64,000 nucleotides of DNA from Vescimonas coprocola (GCF_018408575.1 NZ_AP023418.1:2489729-2553728); one strand, 5' to 3'. Shown: positions 16,125-26,121, numbered from the stretch's first letter. Program-made: numbers and translations. The notes: generated by a model from the sequence alone, not told the origin.

Positions 16125-17459
16125 TCAAAACAGCAGCGCCTGCTTTTTTGCCTTGTAATAAAGCAGCCCGGCTAAATCCGCCAGCCCCCAGCCGATCGGG
16201 ACAGACCACCAGATACCGGTGACGCCCATGGCGGGGATGGCGGACAGCAGATAGGCCAGCGCGACACGTGTGCCTAATGAGATGACCGTCAGGACAACGC
16301 TCATGCCCGGCCGCCCCAACGCACGGTACAGGCCGTAGAGCAGGAACAGGCAGCCGATGCCGCAGTAAAACGCGCCCTCAATACGAAGGTACCGCACGCC
16401 CTCCAGGATGACCTCGGTTTCTCCGGCATCCACAAAAATCGCCATAAGGGGTCTTGCAAATACGGAGACGAGTGCGGATATGACCACGCAGAAGGCCATG
16501 GAAATGCACACGGCACTTTTCAGCCCCGCACGTATCCGTGCACTCTCTTTTGCGCCGTAATTCTGGGCGATAAAAGTGGAAAAGGCGTTGCCGAAGTCCT
16601 GCACCGGCATATAGGCAAAGGCGTCGATCTTCACAGCGGCAGCGAAGGCCGCCATCACAACGGGGCCGAAGCTGTTGACCAGTCCCTGCACCATAAGGAT
16701 ACCGAGGTTCATGATCGATTGCTGCACGCAGGTCAGCGTGGAGAAGGAGACGATCTCCTGGATACGTCCGCACCGCAGACAGCAGAGCTTCCATACCGAG
16801 CGCACCTGCGGGAAGCGCATAAACGCATAAGCGGCAATGCCGATCCCCGAAACATACTGGGCGATCACCGTCGCTTCCGCTGTTCCGGCGACGCCTCTAT
16901 TTAGCCCGATGACAAACCAGAGATCGAGAGCGATATTCAGTACAGCGGAAACAGCCAAAAAGCCCAGCGGGATAACGGAATTGCCGATCGCCCGCAAAAA
17001 AGAGGCGAAGTAGTTATACAGGAAAACGGCGGGAATGCCCATGAAAATCACAAACAGGTATTCACGCATATCGCCCCAGACCTCGGCGGGAACCCGGAGG
17101 AAGGTGCGAAGCCCGTCCAGGCAGACAAATGATAAGATGTTTAAGAGCACGGTGACGAGCGCGATAAAGAAAAACGATGCACAGAGGTTCTCGCAAAGAG
17201 CCCTCTCATCCCGCTGCCCAAAGCGCATGGATAACAGTGCGCCGCTCCCCATGCACAGGCCGAGGATGATGGAGGTCAGAAAGGTCATCAGCGTAAAAGA
17301 CGAGCCCACCGCCGCAAGCGCATCACGCCCGAGAAATTGCCCGACAATCAGCGTGTCGGCAATGTTATAGTACTGCTGCAATAGATCCCCTAAAATCATG
17401 GGGATGGCAAACAGCAGCATGGACTTTGTGACGGGGCCTCGTGTTAAATCACGGTTCAT
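16125..17459 (-). CDS. MATE-family multidrug/Na+ antiporter
   Basis: 444 residues with 12 predicted membrane helices in two MatE halves. The N-terminus 'LTRGPVTKSMLLFAIPMILGDLLQQYYNIADTLIVGQFLG' is the classic MATE opening. The second half repeats it near residue 235 ('LTCVQQSIMNLGILMVQGLVNSFG'). It probably exports cationic compounds in exchange for Na+ or H+. It is divergent from the Lrp/AsnC regulator, a common arrangement for regulator-controlled efflux. A near-consensus promoter lies at 17503-17531. Confidence 0.92.
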   Translation of the reverse strand: MNRDLTRGPVTKSMLLFAIPMILGDLLQQYYNIADTLIVGQFLGRDALAAVGSSFTLMTFLTSIILGLCMGSGALLSMRFGQRDERALCENLCASFFFIALVTVLLNILSFVCLDGLRTFLRVPAEVWGDMREYLFVIFMGIPAVFLYNYFASFLRAIGNSVIPLGFLAVSAVLNIALDLWFVIGLNRGVAGTAEATVIAQYVSGIGIAAYAFMRFPQVRSVWKLCCLRCGRIQEIVSFSTLTCVQQSIMNLGILMVQGLVNSFGPVVMAAFAAAVKIDAFAYMPVQDFGNAFSTFIAQNYGAKESARIRAGLKSAVCISMAFCVVISALVSVFARPLMAIFVDAGETEVILEGVRYLRIEGAFYCGIGCLFLLYGLYRALGRPGMSVVLTVISLGTRVALAYLLSAIPAMGVTGIWWSVPIGWGLADLAGLLYYKAKKQALLF

Positions 17460-17502
17460 GGCACGCCTCCGAATCGTAAGTTAAAAGCTGCATTTCGCAA
17501 GT

Positions 17503-17531
17503 ATTGTAGTGCTTTTGCTTCAATCTGTCAA
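17503..17531 (-). promoter_or_regulatory. sigma-A promoter of the MATE gene
   Basis: Minus-strand TTGACA (17531-17526), 17-bp spacer, TACAAT (17508-17503), about 45 bases upstream of the MATE ATG. It lies in the divergent region shared with the Lrp gene. Confidence 0.75.
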
Positions 17532-17612
17532 TGCGGCGTTTACTTTTTGAAGGAACGGTGGTATCATCAGAGCTAAAGATCATGGAAAAACCTGATTTGC
17601 GGAGGAAACTGT

Positions 17613-18071
17613 ATGTACTTAGATGGGCTGGACGGATTGGATCAAAAGATTGTGAGGCTGCTGATAGAAAATGCACGCATCTCCTACTCGGATATTGGTG
17701 AAAAAGTCGGCATTTCAAGAGTTGCGGTAAAGACCCGGATACAGGCTTTGGAGCAAAGGGGCATTATCGAGGAATACACGACTGTTATCAATCCTCAGAA
17801 GATCAGCGGGGCGGTTTCCTGCTATTTTGAAATCGAAACAACACCGCGCTGTCTGGCGGAGGTCACAGATATCTTACATCAAAACGATACCGTCACGCAG
17901 ATCTACCGCGTGACAGGAAAAGACAAGCTGCACGTCCACGCCGTAGCCGCCTCCGCTGAAGAAATGGAGGTTTTTCTGCATACGGTCATTGATGCCTTGC
18001 CTGGTGTGGTCAGCTGCAGCTGTAATATGATTTTGTCACGTATCAAGGACATAAAGGGACTGCGTTTGTAG
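17613..18071 (+). CDS. Lrp/AsnC-family transcriptional regulator
   Basis: 152 residues; GGAGG precedes the ATG. The N-terminal helix-turn-helix is textbook ('LDQKIVRLLIENARISYSDIGEKVGISRVAVKTRIQALEQRGII'). The C-terminal half is an alpha/beta AsnC ligand domain ('FEIETTPRCLAEVTDILHQNDTVTQIYRVTG'). These proteins bind amino acids or related effectors as octamers. It is divergent from the MATE gene and could regulate it. The C-terminal 'SCSCNMILSRIKDIKGLRL' is normal for the family. Confidence 0.92.
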   Translation: MYLDGLDGLDQKIVRLLIENARISYSDIGEKVGISRVAVKTRIQALEQRGIIEEYTTVINPQKISGAVSCYFEIETTPRCLAEVTDILHQNDTVTQIYRVTGKDKLHVHAVAASAEEMEVFLHTVIDALPGVVSCSCNMILSRIKDIKGLRL

Positions 18072-18101
18072 AACCCGTCGATAGAGGACGCAGCGCAAAG
18101 A

Positions 18102-18752
18102 ATGCGGCGACTGCCACCCGGCGGTAAAGGGGGGCGAGCGCCCCTGAACACCACCCGTCGCTTTGGGCAGCAGGATCGCATATGGACGAACTCGGAGTTT
18201 GGCAAGCTGATCGGCCGCGCCATGGCGGAGGAGAGGCAGGACTACATCCTTGCCCTGTATCTGGCTCGCTACGCCGGGCTGCGTATCCACGAGTGCTTCC
18301 GCATGAACGCCGCCGCGACGGAGCGTGCGCTGCGTGAAAACACCCTCACCGTAAGGGGCGAGGGCGGCAAGGTGCGTATCGTCCCCATCGAGGATGACCG
18401 TATCACGATGATGCTGCAACGGCTGCTGGAGAAAACGGAACGCGGCCACAAGCTGCTGGTGCCGGACGGCGTACCCACCGACCGGGCTATTGCCGGCATG
18501 CAGCAGTTCATCCTCCATCACCGCAACGCCATCTGTGACCCCACCGCACCGGACAGGCGCATTACCTTCCATGGGTTACGACACACCTTCGCCACGCTGT
18601 CCCTCAAGTACGGCGTGGACGTCAAGACGCTGCCCGGTGCGCTGGGACATTACGATGCAGGCTTTGCCCTCAGCACCTACACCCACGCCACGGAGGAGAT
18701 GAAGCGTGACGCCGCCGACACCATCGGCAGCGTCATCAGCCAGACCATGTAG
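18102..18752 (+). pseudogene. mosaic, N-terminally truncated tyrosine integrase
   Basis: 216 codons with no Arm or core-binding domain. Residues ~25-165 resemble one integrase type ('IWTNSEFGKLIGRAM', 'YILALYLARYAGLRIHECFR', 'TLTVRGEGGKVRIVPIEDD'). From the catalytic box HGLRHTFA onward the protein is nearly identical to the other integrase at 6796-7956 (LSLKYGVDVKTL, GALGHYDAGF, YTHATEEMKR). The join falls in the shared LRHT motif, so this is a recombinant of two integrases. It lacks DNA-binding domains and a clear ribosome binding site. It points toward tRNA-Val, the likely former attachment site. Confidence 0.8.
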
Positions 18753-18825
18753 CCCACAAAAAACAGCCGGAGAGGGACGGATGATGCCATCCGCCCCTCT
18801 CCGGGGCTTTCCTGACCTCTCGGCT

Positions 18826-18846
18826 TTTGGGTCACGGTTTGGGTCA
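18826..18846. repeat. integrase arm-type direct repeats beside tRNA-Val
   Basis: TTTGGGTCA at 18826-18834 and again at 18838-18846, period 12 bp. The same GGGTCA pair with 12-bp period occurs at both ends of the tRNA-Thr element (30013-30034, 36941-36962), which suggests arm sites for a related integrase. Confidence 0.6.
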
Positions 18847-18892
18847 AGCGAAAAACGCCAAAATGCCGTGTCACTTTTGAGATCATAAACAG

Positions 18893-18929
18893 AAAAAGTT
18901 CCTGATTTCGTAAGAAATCAGGAACTTTT
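18893..18929 (-). terminator. terminator of the tRNA-Met/Glu/Val transcript
   Basis: AAAAGTTCCTGATTTC and its complement around a GTAA loop, ending in a T-run on the minus strand just after the tRNA-Val 3' end. Confidence 0.85.
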
Positions 18930-19006
18930 TGGTGGAGACTGCTGGACTCGAACCAGTGACCTCCTGCGTGTGAAGCAGGCGCTCTAACCAGCTGAGCTAA
19001 GCCTCC
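18930..19006 (-). tRNA. tRNA-Val(CAC)
   Basis: 77 nt with encoded CCA. Acceptor GGAGGCT pairs AGTCTCC. The anticodon loop TTCACAC gives CAC. The T-arm is GGTTCGAGTCC. Last tRNA of a three-gene minus-strand cluster; probable attachment site of the integrase remnant downstream of its 3' end. Confidence 0.95.
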
Positions 19007-19035
19007 CTATTCGGCAACCCTTACGAGTTGCCTTG

Positions 19036-19110
19036 TGGTGACCCGTACGGGACTCGAACCCATGTTACAGCCGTGAAAGGGCCGTGTCTTAACCACTTGA
19101 CCAACGGGCC
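19036..19110 (-). tRNA. tRNA-Glu(TTC)
   Basis: 75 nt with encoded CCA. Acceptor GGCCCGT pairs ACGGGTC. The anticodon loop CTTTCAC gives TTC. Standard Glu D-arm (TGGTCAAGTGGTTAAGAC). Confidence 0.95.
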
Positions 19111-19161
19111 GGATAAACCCTTGAGGGGCCCCGGAGAGACGTGGTACATCTCTCCGGGCTT

Positions 19162-19238
19162 TGGTAGCGGCGACTGGATTTGAACCGGTGACACTGCGGG
19201 TATGAACCGCATGCTCTAGCCAACTGAGCTACGCCGCC
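19162..19238 (-). tRNA. tRNA-Met(CAT), elongator type
   Basis: 77 nt with encoded CCA. Acceptor GGCGGCG; anticodon loop TTCATAC gives CAT. The body resembles Bacillus elongator tRNA-Met. A GC-rich hairpin (CCCGGAGAGA...TCTCTCCGGG, 19129-19157) separates it from tRNA-Glu. Confidence 0.92.
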
Positions 19239-19325
19239 ATATCGATAAGCTCGACAAGCAAGAATAAATATAACACATGCGCCGGTGTTTGTCAACAGAT
19301 ATTTCCCGGAAATCCGGGAAAATCT

Positions 19326-20393
19326 TCACCGATCTTCGATGACGCCGCCGCCCAGCACCGTATCCCCGTCGTAGAGCACCACGGCCTGTCCGGAGGTGAT
19401 GGCCCGCTGGGGCTGGCGGAAGACCACCCGCATCCGCCCCTCCGGCAGGGGTGTGACCTCCGCCTCCGCCTCCATCTGGCTGTACCGGGTCTTGGCGGTG
19501 ACGGCGACAGGCTCCGTCGGCGCCGTGCCGGAGATCCAGTTCACCCGGCAGGCCGTCAGCTCCCGTGCATAGAGCTCCTCGTTGTCCCCCAGCAGGATGG
19601 TGTTGTCGGCAGCGTTCTTCCGCACCACATAGACGTGTCTCCCAGCGCTGACGCCCAGCCCCTTCCGCTGGCCGGTGGTGTAGCAGGGGAGACCCTTGTG
19701 GCGGCCCAGTACCCGGCCCTCCCGGTCCACAAAGTCACCGGGCGTCATCTCCACATGGCCATACTCCCGCAGGAAGCGGCCGTAGTCCCCGTCCGGCACA
19801 AAACAGATATCCTGACTGTCCGCCTTGTCGGCGTTCAGCAGCCCCGCCTCACGGGCGCTCTCCCGGATGGCGGGCTTGTCGAACTCCCCCACCGGCAGCA
19901 GCAGGTGCGACAGCTGGTGCTGCGTCAACTGATACAGCACATAGCTCTGATCCTTCCGCCGGTCCCGGCCCCGCAGCAGCCGGTACAGCCCCGTCTCCGG
20001 ATCGTAGCCCACACGGGCATAGTGGCCCGTAGCCAGATAGTCGTAGCCCAGCACCAGCGCCCGCTCCAGCAGCGCTCCGAACTTCAGGCACCGGTTGCAG
20101 TCGATGCAGGGATTGGGGGTGTGACCGGCGCAGTATTCCGCCACGAAGTGGTCCATGACGTCCCGTGCAAACCGTTCCGTCTCATTGAATATATAGAACT
20201 TCATCCCCAACCGATAGGCCACGCTGCGGGCATCGTCGGCATCGTCGGCGGAGCAGCAGGTACCCTCCACCTCGCCGCTGTACAGCTTCAGCATGGCCCC
20301 GTCGCAGGCGTAGCCCTGCTGCTGCAATAGAAGCGCCGCCGCCGAGCTGTCCACTCCGCCGGACATGGCTACCAGAACTCGTTTTTTCTCCAT
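19326..20393 (-). CDS. mnmA: tRNA 2-thiouridine(34) synthase MnmA
   Basis: 355 residues, full length. N-terminal PP-loop 'KRVLVAMSGGVDSSAAALLLQQQGY' binds ATP. The first catalytic Cys is in 'NPCIDCNRCLKFG' and the second in 'SQDICFVPDGDYGRFL'. The C-terminal beta-barrel (~260-355) ends 'AITSGQAVVLYDGDTVLGGGVI'. The enzyme thiolates U34 of tRNA-Lys, -Glu and -Gln in the cytoplasm using sulfur from a cysteine desulfurase relay; it lies next to a tRNA-Glu gene. The downstream histidine-kinase-like gene is co-oriented upstream of it. Confidence 0.97.
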   Translation of the reverse strand: MEKKRVLVAMSGGVDSSAAALLLQQQGYACDGAMLKLYSGEVEGTCCSADDADDARSVAYRLGMKFYIFNETERFARDVMDHFVAEYCAGHTPNPCIDCNRCLKFGALLERALVLGYDYLATGHYARVGYDPETGLYRLLRGRDRRKDQSYVLYQLTQHQLSHLLLPVGEFDKPAIRESAREAGLLNADKADSQDICFVPDGDYGRFLREYGHVEMTPGDFVDREGRVLGRHKGLPCYTTGQRKGLGVSAGRHVYVVRKNAADNTILLGDNEELYARELTACRVNWISGTAPTEPVAVTAKTRYSQMEAEAEVTPLPEGRMRVVFRQPQRAITSGQAVVLYDGDTVLGGGVIEDR

Positions 20394-20456
20394 GCACCGT
20401 TTCCTCGTGTATCCTTTCCCGCCAAAGCGGGGATCCTAATATCATATGTGGGGCCG

Positions 20457-21281
20457 TCAGTCCAGATTTTTCCGGGTGAAGGCCGTATAGGGCAGCGCAT
20501 CCGCCAGCCCCAGCAGCACCGGATGAAAGCCGCCGCCGTAGGCGAAGGGCGGCTCCCGCAACACCGTTTTGGTGCAGCGCCGATCCGGCAGCGACACCGT
20601 TACGGTGGTACCCTCCGGGCCGGACTGTAACAGCAGCCGCCCGCCGTGACCACGGGCAATGGCCTGACACAGGGGCAGGCCCAGCCCCAGACCCTGTGGG
20701 GGAGGCGGCATCCGCAGCTTCTCCAGATAGCCGTCGAAGAGGTGCGCCTGCTGCTCCGGGGGGATGCCCACGCCGCTGTCTGCCACCGTCAGCAGCACTT
20801 GTCCCGCTGCGGCCCGCAGCGTCACCGTGACCTCGCCGCCGGAGGGCGTGTACTTCACCGCATTGGACAGCAGATTCCACAACAGCCGCTCCAGATAGCT
20901 GGGGTGGATGGCCGCCACATGAGCCGTCAGGCTGCACCGCAGGGTCAGCTTCACCCCAGCATGGGCCACCAGCGGCTGGGCGCAGTGTATCAGTTCCGTC
21001 AGCCACGCCACCAGCTCCACATTCTTCGTCTCCAGCGGCTCTGTTTGAGAGATCAGGGGGGCGGCGGAGAGATTGTTCACCAGCCGCAGCAGACGGTAGT
21101 AGCTCTGGCACAGGATGGCGGCGCTCTGCCCGGTGGAGCCTTCGCCCTCCGGCATCTCCTCCGGCACCAGCCGGGTCAGCGCTGTATGGATGTTGCCCAT
21201 GGCCACCCGCAGCTGCGCTGCGATCTGCGGCATGATCTGCTCCAGCAGGATCTGGCTGTCCTCTTGATGCTCCACGGCCAT
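20457..21281 (-). CDS. histidine-kinase-like ATPase with degenerate H-box
   Basis: 274 residues from ATG 21281 (GAGGAAGGGGG upstream). No membrane segment or sensor is present. The C-terminal HATPase domain is well kept: N-box LLWNLLSNAVKYTPSGG, G1 DSGVGIPPE, G2 GLGLGLPLCQAIARGHGG. In the expected dimerisation helix the sequence is 'IAAQLRVAMGNIHTALTRL', where the usual SHELRTPL histidine is replaced by Gln. Phosphotransfer is thus doubtful, and no response regulator is nearby. It may be a soluble pseudokinase or a stand-alone ATPase. The last ~45 residues are an unrelated tail. Confidence 0.7.
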   Translation of the reverse strand: MAVEHQEDSQILLEQIMPQIAAQLRVAMGNIHTALTRLVPEEMPEGEGSTGQSAAILCQSYYRLLRLVNNLSAAPLISQTEPLETKNVELVAWLTELIHCAQPLVAHAGVKLTLRCSLTAHVAAIHPSYLERLLWNLLSNAVKYTPSGGEVTVTLRAAAGQVLLTVADSGVGIPPEQQAHLFDGYLEKLRMPPPPQGLGLGLPLCQAIARGHGGRLLLQSGPEGTTVTVSLPDRRCTKTVLREPPFAYGGGFHPVLLGLADALPYTAFTRKNLD

Positions 21282-21392
21282 CGCCCCCTTCCTCTTTACC
21301 ATGCCGGGAAACGGGGGGAAGTATCCCCGCCAACTTTCTCCAGCACAGCGGCAGTGGTGAAATTCAACACATTATAGCAGGGTTCCTGTTGA

Positions 21393-22538
<1,146 letters not shown>

Positions 22539-22603
22539 TCGCATTTTCCCCTTTTCATTTGCTTTCTACCTTTACGTTTTCCTTCTTTTTGTTCCGCCAA
22601 AGA

Positions 22604-22627
22604 AGCCGCCGTCAGGGCGGCTTTTTT
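22604..22627 (+). terminator. gap terminator
   Basis: AGCCGCC / GGCGGCT stem with a 5-base loop followed by TTTTTT. A second hairpin at 22706-22730 (GAGCCTGCGGC stem, AAA loop) lies just past the 3' end of the minus-strand neighbour. Confidence 0.85.
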
Positions 22628-22746
22628 GGTGCTCATTTTTTGGAAGCTTTTTGAAGTTCTGAGAAATGCCCCGGCGTGCAGGAAAGACTTTTTTGGACAC
22701 ACAGAGAGCCTGCGGCAAAGCCGCAGGCTCCATCTTCTATGCTTCC

Positions 22747-24408
22747 TCAATCAAATGCCGGAGCCAACGCCCGGTATTTCCCCAGCGGAGAGGCTCCGTT
22801 CCATGTGAGATACCCACCGGTGTTGCCGGTGTCCCGCAGAGCCTTGATCTGGGCCCCTACCTCCTCCGGCCCGTAGGTGTTGTAGGGCTCCCGGATGGCG
22901 TTGTAGGCCTGCACCCACGTGCGTACCGCAGCCGGAGACGCCGTCTCCAGCTGTCGCTGGGCAGCCTTCTGGCCGAAGGCATACATGGTCTCGTAGGGGT
23001 GCTCCCACGGTAGCCAGTCCCCGGAGGCCCCGTAGTGATCCGGATAGGGCATGGCGCTGATGGCGTCCACCACATTGCTGATGGCGGGCCAGTACTGGCC
23101 GTAGGCGGTGACGTAGGCCTCGGCGCACTCCCCGAACACATCGGCGGAGACATACACCCCGGCGTCGTGGAGCCGGTCGCAGGCGTACATCAGGAATCGC
23201 TGCACCGCTTGGGCCTTGCTCTCGCCGTTTTCGTTGCGGTAGTCAATGGTCCCCTCCTCGAAGGCCCATGTGCCATCTGGGAAGCGCATATAGTCGAACT
23301 GGATCTCGTCAAAGCCCATGAGTCGGGCCGCCTCCAGCCCCAGCTCCACCTTGTACTGCCACACGAACCGGCTGTACACACTGGGCCAGTACATCCCGCC
23401 GATCTGCAAAGGCTCGCCCGCCTGATCGGCGATGACGCACTCCGGGTGATCCTCCGCCAGATGGGGGTCGTTGAAGGCCGTGATGCGTCCGATGACGTAG
23501 TACCCGGCATTCTTCAGGGTCTTGATGCCCGTCTGATATACCTCCAGCGTGTTGTAGGCACTCTCGTAGGCGGAGGGGGAGTACTGCTTCATCACCTCCG
23601 AGGGATAGGCGATGGCTCCGCCGTCCATGATGTCCACCACAAAGGCGTTGATACCGCAGGAGTCCGCCACCTCCACATATTCCGCCGCTTGGGCGATGGA
23701 TTCGTTGTTGAGATACAGGGCCTTCACCTCGCCGGGCATGGGATGGCCCTCGAAGCTGGCCTTTTCACGGGGGAAGTAGTCCAGCCCCGCAGCGTCACCG
23801 CCGCCCCAACTGTCCCCTCGTTCGGCGTGGAGCTGATAGACCTCCTGATCGTACTGCGCCTTGGCGCTGGGCTCGTCCATGGTGACGTACTCCGCCCGAA
23901 TGTAGCCGCCCTCCACCTGCCAGCGCCCCACGGCGCCGCTGGCGTCCATATCCTGCCAGCCGGTGACGGTCAGGGCCTCTCCCTTCTGCACCAGCCGCCC
24001 CGGCACGGCCCCCGCTTCATCCAGCAGATTCACCGCCGTGCGGACATAGATGATTTTCGTGGCCACCACGTCCTTGGGGTCCGTCACCAGATGCTCACGG
24101 GCCAGATAGCCGAAGTTGTCCTCCCCCAGCACCAGCCGCACCAGACCGGGATGATCCTTGTCCTCGTCCTCCACCACATAGGTGACCTTCGTCCCCCGCA
24201 CCGGCTGGGACAGGACGGCTCCCTCACCGTCGGTGATGTCCGCCGTCAGCCCCCCGGCGGCCACATAGCCCTCCGCCAGCGTCAGGGGCTTTTCCGCCCA
24301 CCGGCAGAAATACAGCGCCGCCCCGGCTGCACACAACAGCACGACGCACAGGATGATCCACAGGGCGGTGTGGGGACGCTTCTGAACAGTTTCCTTGGTA
24401 GCTTGCAT
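22747..24408 (-). CDS. DUF4015 putative glycoside hydrolase, membrane-anchored
   Basis: 553 residues from ATG 24408 with GGGAGGT eight bases upstream. One N-terminal membrane helix (ALWIILCVVLLCAAGAALYFC, residues ~16-36) leaves the rest outside. Residues ~45-200 contain SH3-like repeats ('ATKIIYVRTAVNLLDEAG'). The C-terminal ~330 residues are the DUF4015 TIM-barrel: 'VKALYLNNESIAQ', 'NAFVVDIMDG', 'YVIGRITAFNDP', 'FDEIQFDYMRFPDG', 'GVYVSADVFGECAEAY', 'ISAMPYPDHYG', 'VRTWVQAYN'. The Asp/Glu residues at strand ends would be catalytic. The family is related to alpha-glycosidases; substrate unknown, possibly a surface polysaccharide. Confidence 0.85.
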   Translation of the reverse strand: MQATKETVQKRPHTALWIILCVVLLCAAGAALYFCRWAEKPLTLAEGYVAAGGLTADITDGEGAVLSQPVRGTKVTYVVEDEDKDHPGLVRLVLGEDNFGYLAREHLVTDPKDVVATKIIYVRTAVNLLDEAGAVPGRLVQKGEALTVTGWQDMDASGAVGRWQVEGGYIRAEYVTMDEPSAKAQYDQEVYQLHAERGDSWGGGDAAGLDYFPREKASFEGHPMPGEVKALYLNNESIAQAAEYVEVADSCGINAFVVDIMDGGAIAYPSEVMKQYSPSAYESAYNTLEVYQTGIKTLKNAGYYVIGRITAFNDPHLAEDHPECVIADQAGEPLQIGGMYWPSVYSRFVWQYKVELGLEAARLMGFDEIQFDYMRFPDGTWAFEEGTIDYRNENGESKAQAVQRFLMYACDRLHDAGVYVSADVFGECAEAYVTAYGQYWPAISNVVDAISAMPYPDHYGASGDWLPWEHPYETMYAFGQKAAQRQLETASPAAVRTWVQAYNAIREPYNTYGPEEVGAQIKALRDTGNTGGYLTWNGASPLGKYRALAPAFD

Positions 24409-24589
24409 GGACGTACCTCCCGGATTCATTGTCTCCATTATACGGGAAGCGGCGGCGGAAAGCTACCGGAAAATGCTTACTTTCGACAAATTTCATATTT
24501 CCGTAAAAAATCGCCGCCGGAGCGTGGACAGCCGGGCGGCGTGCGTGGTATACTGTACGGAGAATTTGTATGTAAAGGGAGTGGCACGG

Positions 24590-25141
24590 ATGAAAAAAAC
24601 ATACCTTGGCTTGATGGGACTGTTCCTGCTGCCGCAGACGGCACTGGCCGTCGATGCCGCCGCCCCGGCAAGCACCAGTGTAAGCTCGCCGCTTGCCGCC
24701 CTGTGGCGGGTGCTGCTGACTCCCATCACCGTGCCCCATCTGCCGTGGCAGCTGCCGCTGCTGGCCCCCGTTGCGCTGGTGCTGGTGCTGGTGCTGCTGA
24801 TCTTCTGCCTGTTGGCTCGCCGTGGCGGCTATCGCCGTGGCTTCCGGGAGGGGGAGCGTGTGGTGATGCGCCAGATGGCCCGTGAGGAGCAGGAGACCGC
24901 CGTGCCGCCCATGCCCCACCGTCCGGCCCCGCAGCAGCCCGCCGCCCCGAAGCCTGCTCCGCAGCCGGAGAAGGCTCCCACGCCCCCGCCTGCGGAGGAG
25001 AAAAAGCCCGCCCCTCCGGCAGCGGAAAAGCCGGCATCTCCCGTCCGGGAAACACCGGCCCCCGCCGCCCCGGTCTCTCAGGAGGAGAAGCCGGACGAGC
25101 TGGACATCGATCTGCTGTTGGAGGAGATCAAGCGGATGTAG
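24590..25141 (+). CDS. small membrane protein with Pro/Ala-rich cytoplasmic tail
   Basis: 183 residues from ATG 24590. A signal-like N-terminus ends LPQTALA, followed by an exported stretch and one membrane helix (LLAPVALVLVLVLLIFCLLA, ~60-80). A basic stop-transfer patch (RRGGYRRGFREGERVVM) is followed by a ~75-residue Pro/Ala/Lys/Glu-rich tail ending 'DELDIDLLLEEIKRM'. I do not recognise a family. The acidic amphipathic end may be a docking peptide. It is convergent with the 25143-25400 gene, one base apart, with no terminator in between. Confidence 0.7.
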   Translation: MKKTYLGLMGLFLLPQTALAVDAAAPASTSVSSPLAALWRVLLTPITVPHLPWQLPLLAPVALVLVLVLLIFCLLARRGGYRRGFREGERVVMRQMAREEQETAVPPMPHRPAPQQPAAPKPAPQPEKAPTPPPAEEKKPAPPAAEKPASPVRETPAPAAPVSQEEKPDELDIDLLLEEIKRM

Positions 25142-25142
25142 C

Positions 25143-25400
25143 TCACTTCTTCAGGAAGCCGAACAATCCTTTTTTCTCATAGGGCCGGGTGCTGACGCCC
25201 TGCACCTCATAGCCGGTCTTGCCGATGGCGGTCCGCAGGGCCTCCTCGTCCAGCGGCGCCTCGCTGAGGATCACCGCCTGCCCTTTGGTGTGGGAGGCGG
25301 TGACTTTTTTCACCGGCAGAGCACCCCGGATGGCATCGCTGACATGGGCCTCGCACATCCCGCACATCATGCCGTCTACCTTCACCGTTGTCTCGATCAT
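25143..25400 (-). CDS. heavy-metal-associated (HMA) domain protein
   Basis: 85 residues. One HMA domain: 'ETTVKVDGMMCGMCEAHVSDAIR' gives the MxCxxC metal site (Cys13, Cys16), followed by 'VKKVTASHTKGQAVI' and 'LRTAIGKTGYEV'. A short basic/hydrophobic tail (PYEKKGLFGFLKK) follows. It is a likely cytosolic copper or related metal chaperone. No P-type ATPase or CsoR gene lies beside it. Confidence 0.88.
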   Translation of the reverse strand: MIETTVKVDGMMCGMCEAHVSDAIRGALPVKKVTASHTKGQAVILSEAPLDEEALRTAIGKTGYEVQGVSTRPYEKKGLFGFLKK

Positions 25401-25521
25401 ATGGATTCCACTCCTTTTGGTTAATGTTATCTAACTGCATCTCAGAAACCAAGCCGCCCGCAGGCGACCTCTGGAACGACTGCATTGTAATCCCCACCGC
25501 CGGTTTTGTCAAGAGACGCTC

Positions 25522-25550
25522 TTGCAAATCCGGCAAGACCCACTTATAAT
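25522..25550 (+). promoter_or_regulatory. promoter of the ECF S component gene
   Basis: TTGCAA (25522-25527), 17-bp spacer, TATAAT (25545-25550), about 40 bases before the ATG at 25591. Confidence 0.75.
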
Positions 25551-25590
25551 ATACTATAGGTCATACCGATCCCCAAGGAGGAAGCTTCCC

Positions 25591-26121
25591 ATGCAGCTCT
25601 CTGCAACGAAAAAACTGGTATTCTGCGCCATCTGCGTGGCATTGTGCGTGGTGCTGCCCATGGCCTTTCATGCGCTGGGCTCCGGCACCGTGTTCCTGCC
25701 CATGCACATCCCCGTGCTGCTGTGCGGACTGGTCTGCACGTGGCCCTACGGCGTGGTCTGCGGCCTGCTTGGCCCGCTGCTGTCGTCGGTGCTGACCGGT
25801 ATGCCTGCGGCGGCGGTGCTGCCCTCCATGATGGCGGAGCTGGCGGTCTACGGTCTGGTAACGGCGCTGGTGATGCGTCTGGTGCATACGGGGCGGCTCT
25901 ACGGCGACCTCTATATCGCCCTGTGCTGCGCCATCCCCTGCGGCCGCATCGTGGCGGGCGTGGTGAAGGCATTGACCTTCCCCGCCGGCAGCTGGTCCAT
26001 GGCGGCGTGGGTTTCCGCCAATATTCTGATCTCGTGGCCCGGCACCCTCATCCAGCTGGCTCTGCTGCCCACACTGGTGGTGGCCCTGACCAAGGCCCGG
26101 CTGGTGCCGCCCCGCTATTAA
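25591..26121 (+). CDS. ECF transporter substrate-binding (S) component
   Basis: 176 residues from ATG 25591, eight to nine bases after AAGGAGG; the longer upstream frame overlaps the promoter. About six membrane helices; 'TKKLVFCAICVALCVVLPMAFHALGSGTVFLPMHIPVLLCGLVCTWPYG' is the usual S-component opening with the A-x-x-x-A contact region for EcfT. It should capture a vitamin or precursor and share the EcfAAT energising module, which is not in this window. The ligand cannot be assigned. It is followed after ~100 bases by a PLP racemase-like gene. Confidence 0.82.
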   Translation: MQLSATKKLVFCAICVALCVVLPMAFHALGSGTVFLPMHIPVLLCGLVCTWPYGVVCGLLGPLLSSVLTGMPAAAVLPSMMAELAVYGLVTALVMRLVHTGRLYGDLYIALCCAIPCGRIVAGVVKALTFPAGSWSMAAWVSANILISWPGTLIQLALLPTLVVALTKARLVPPRY

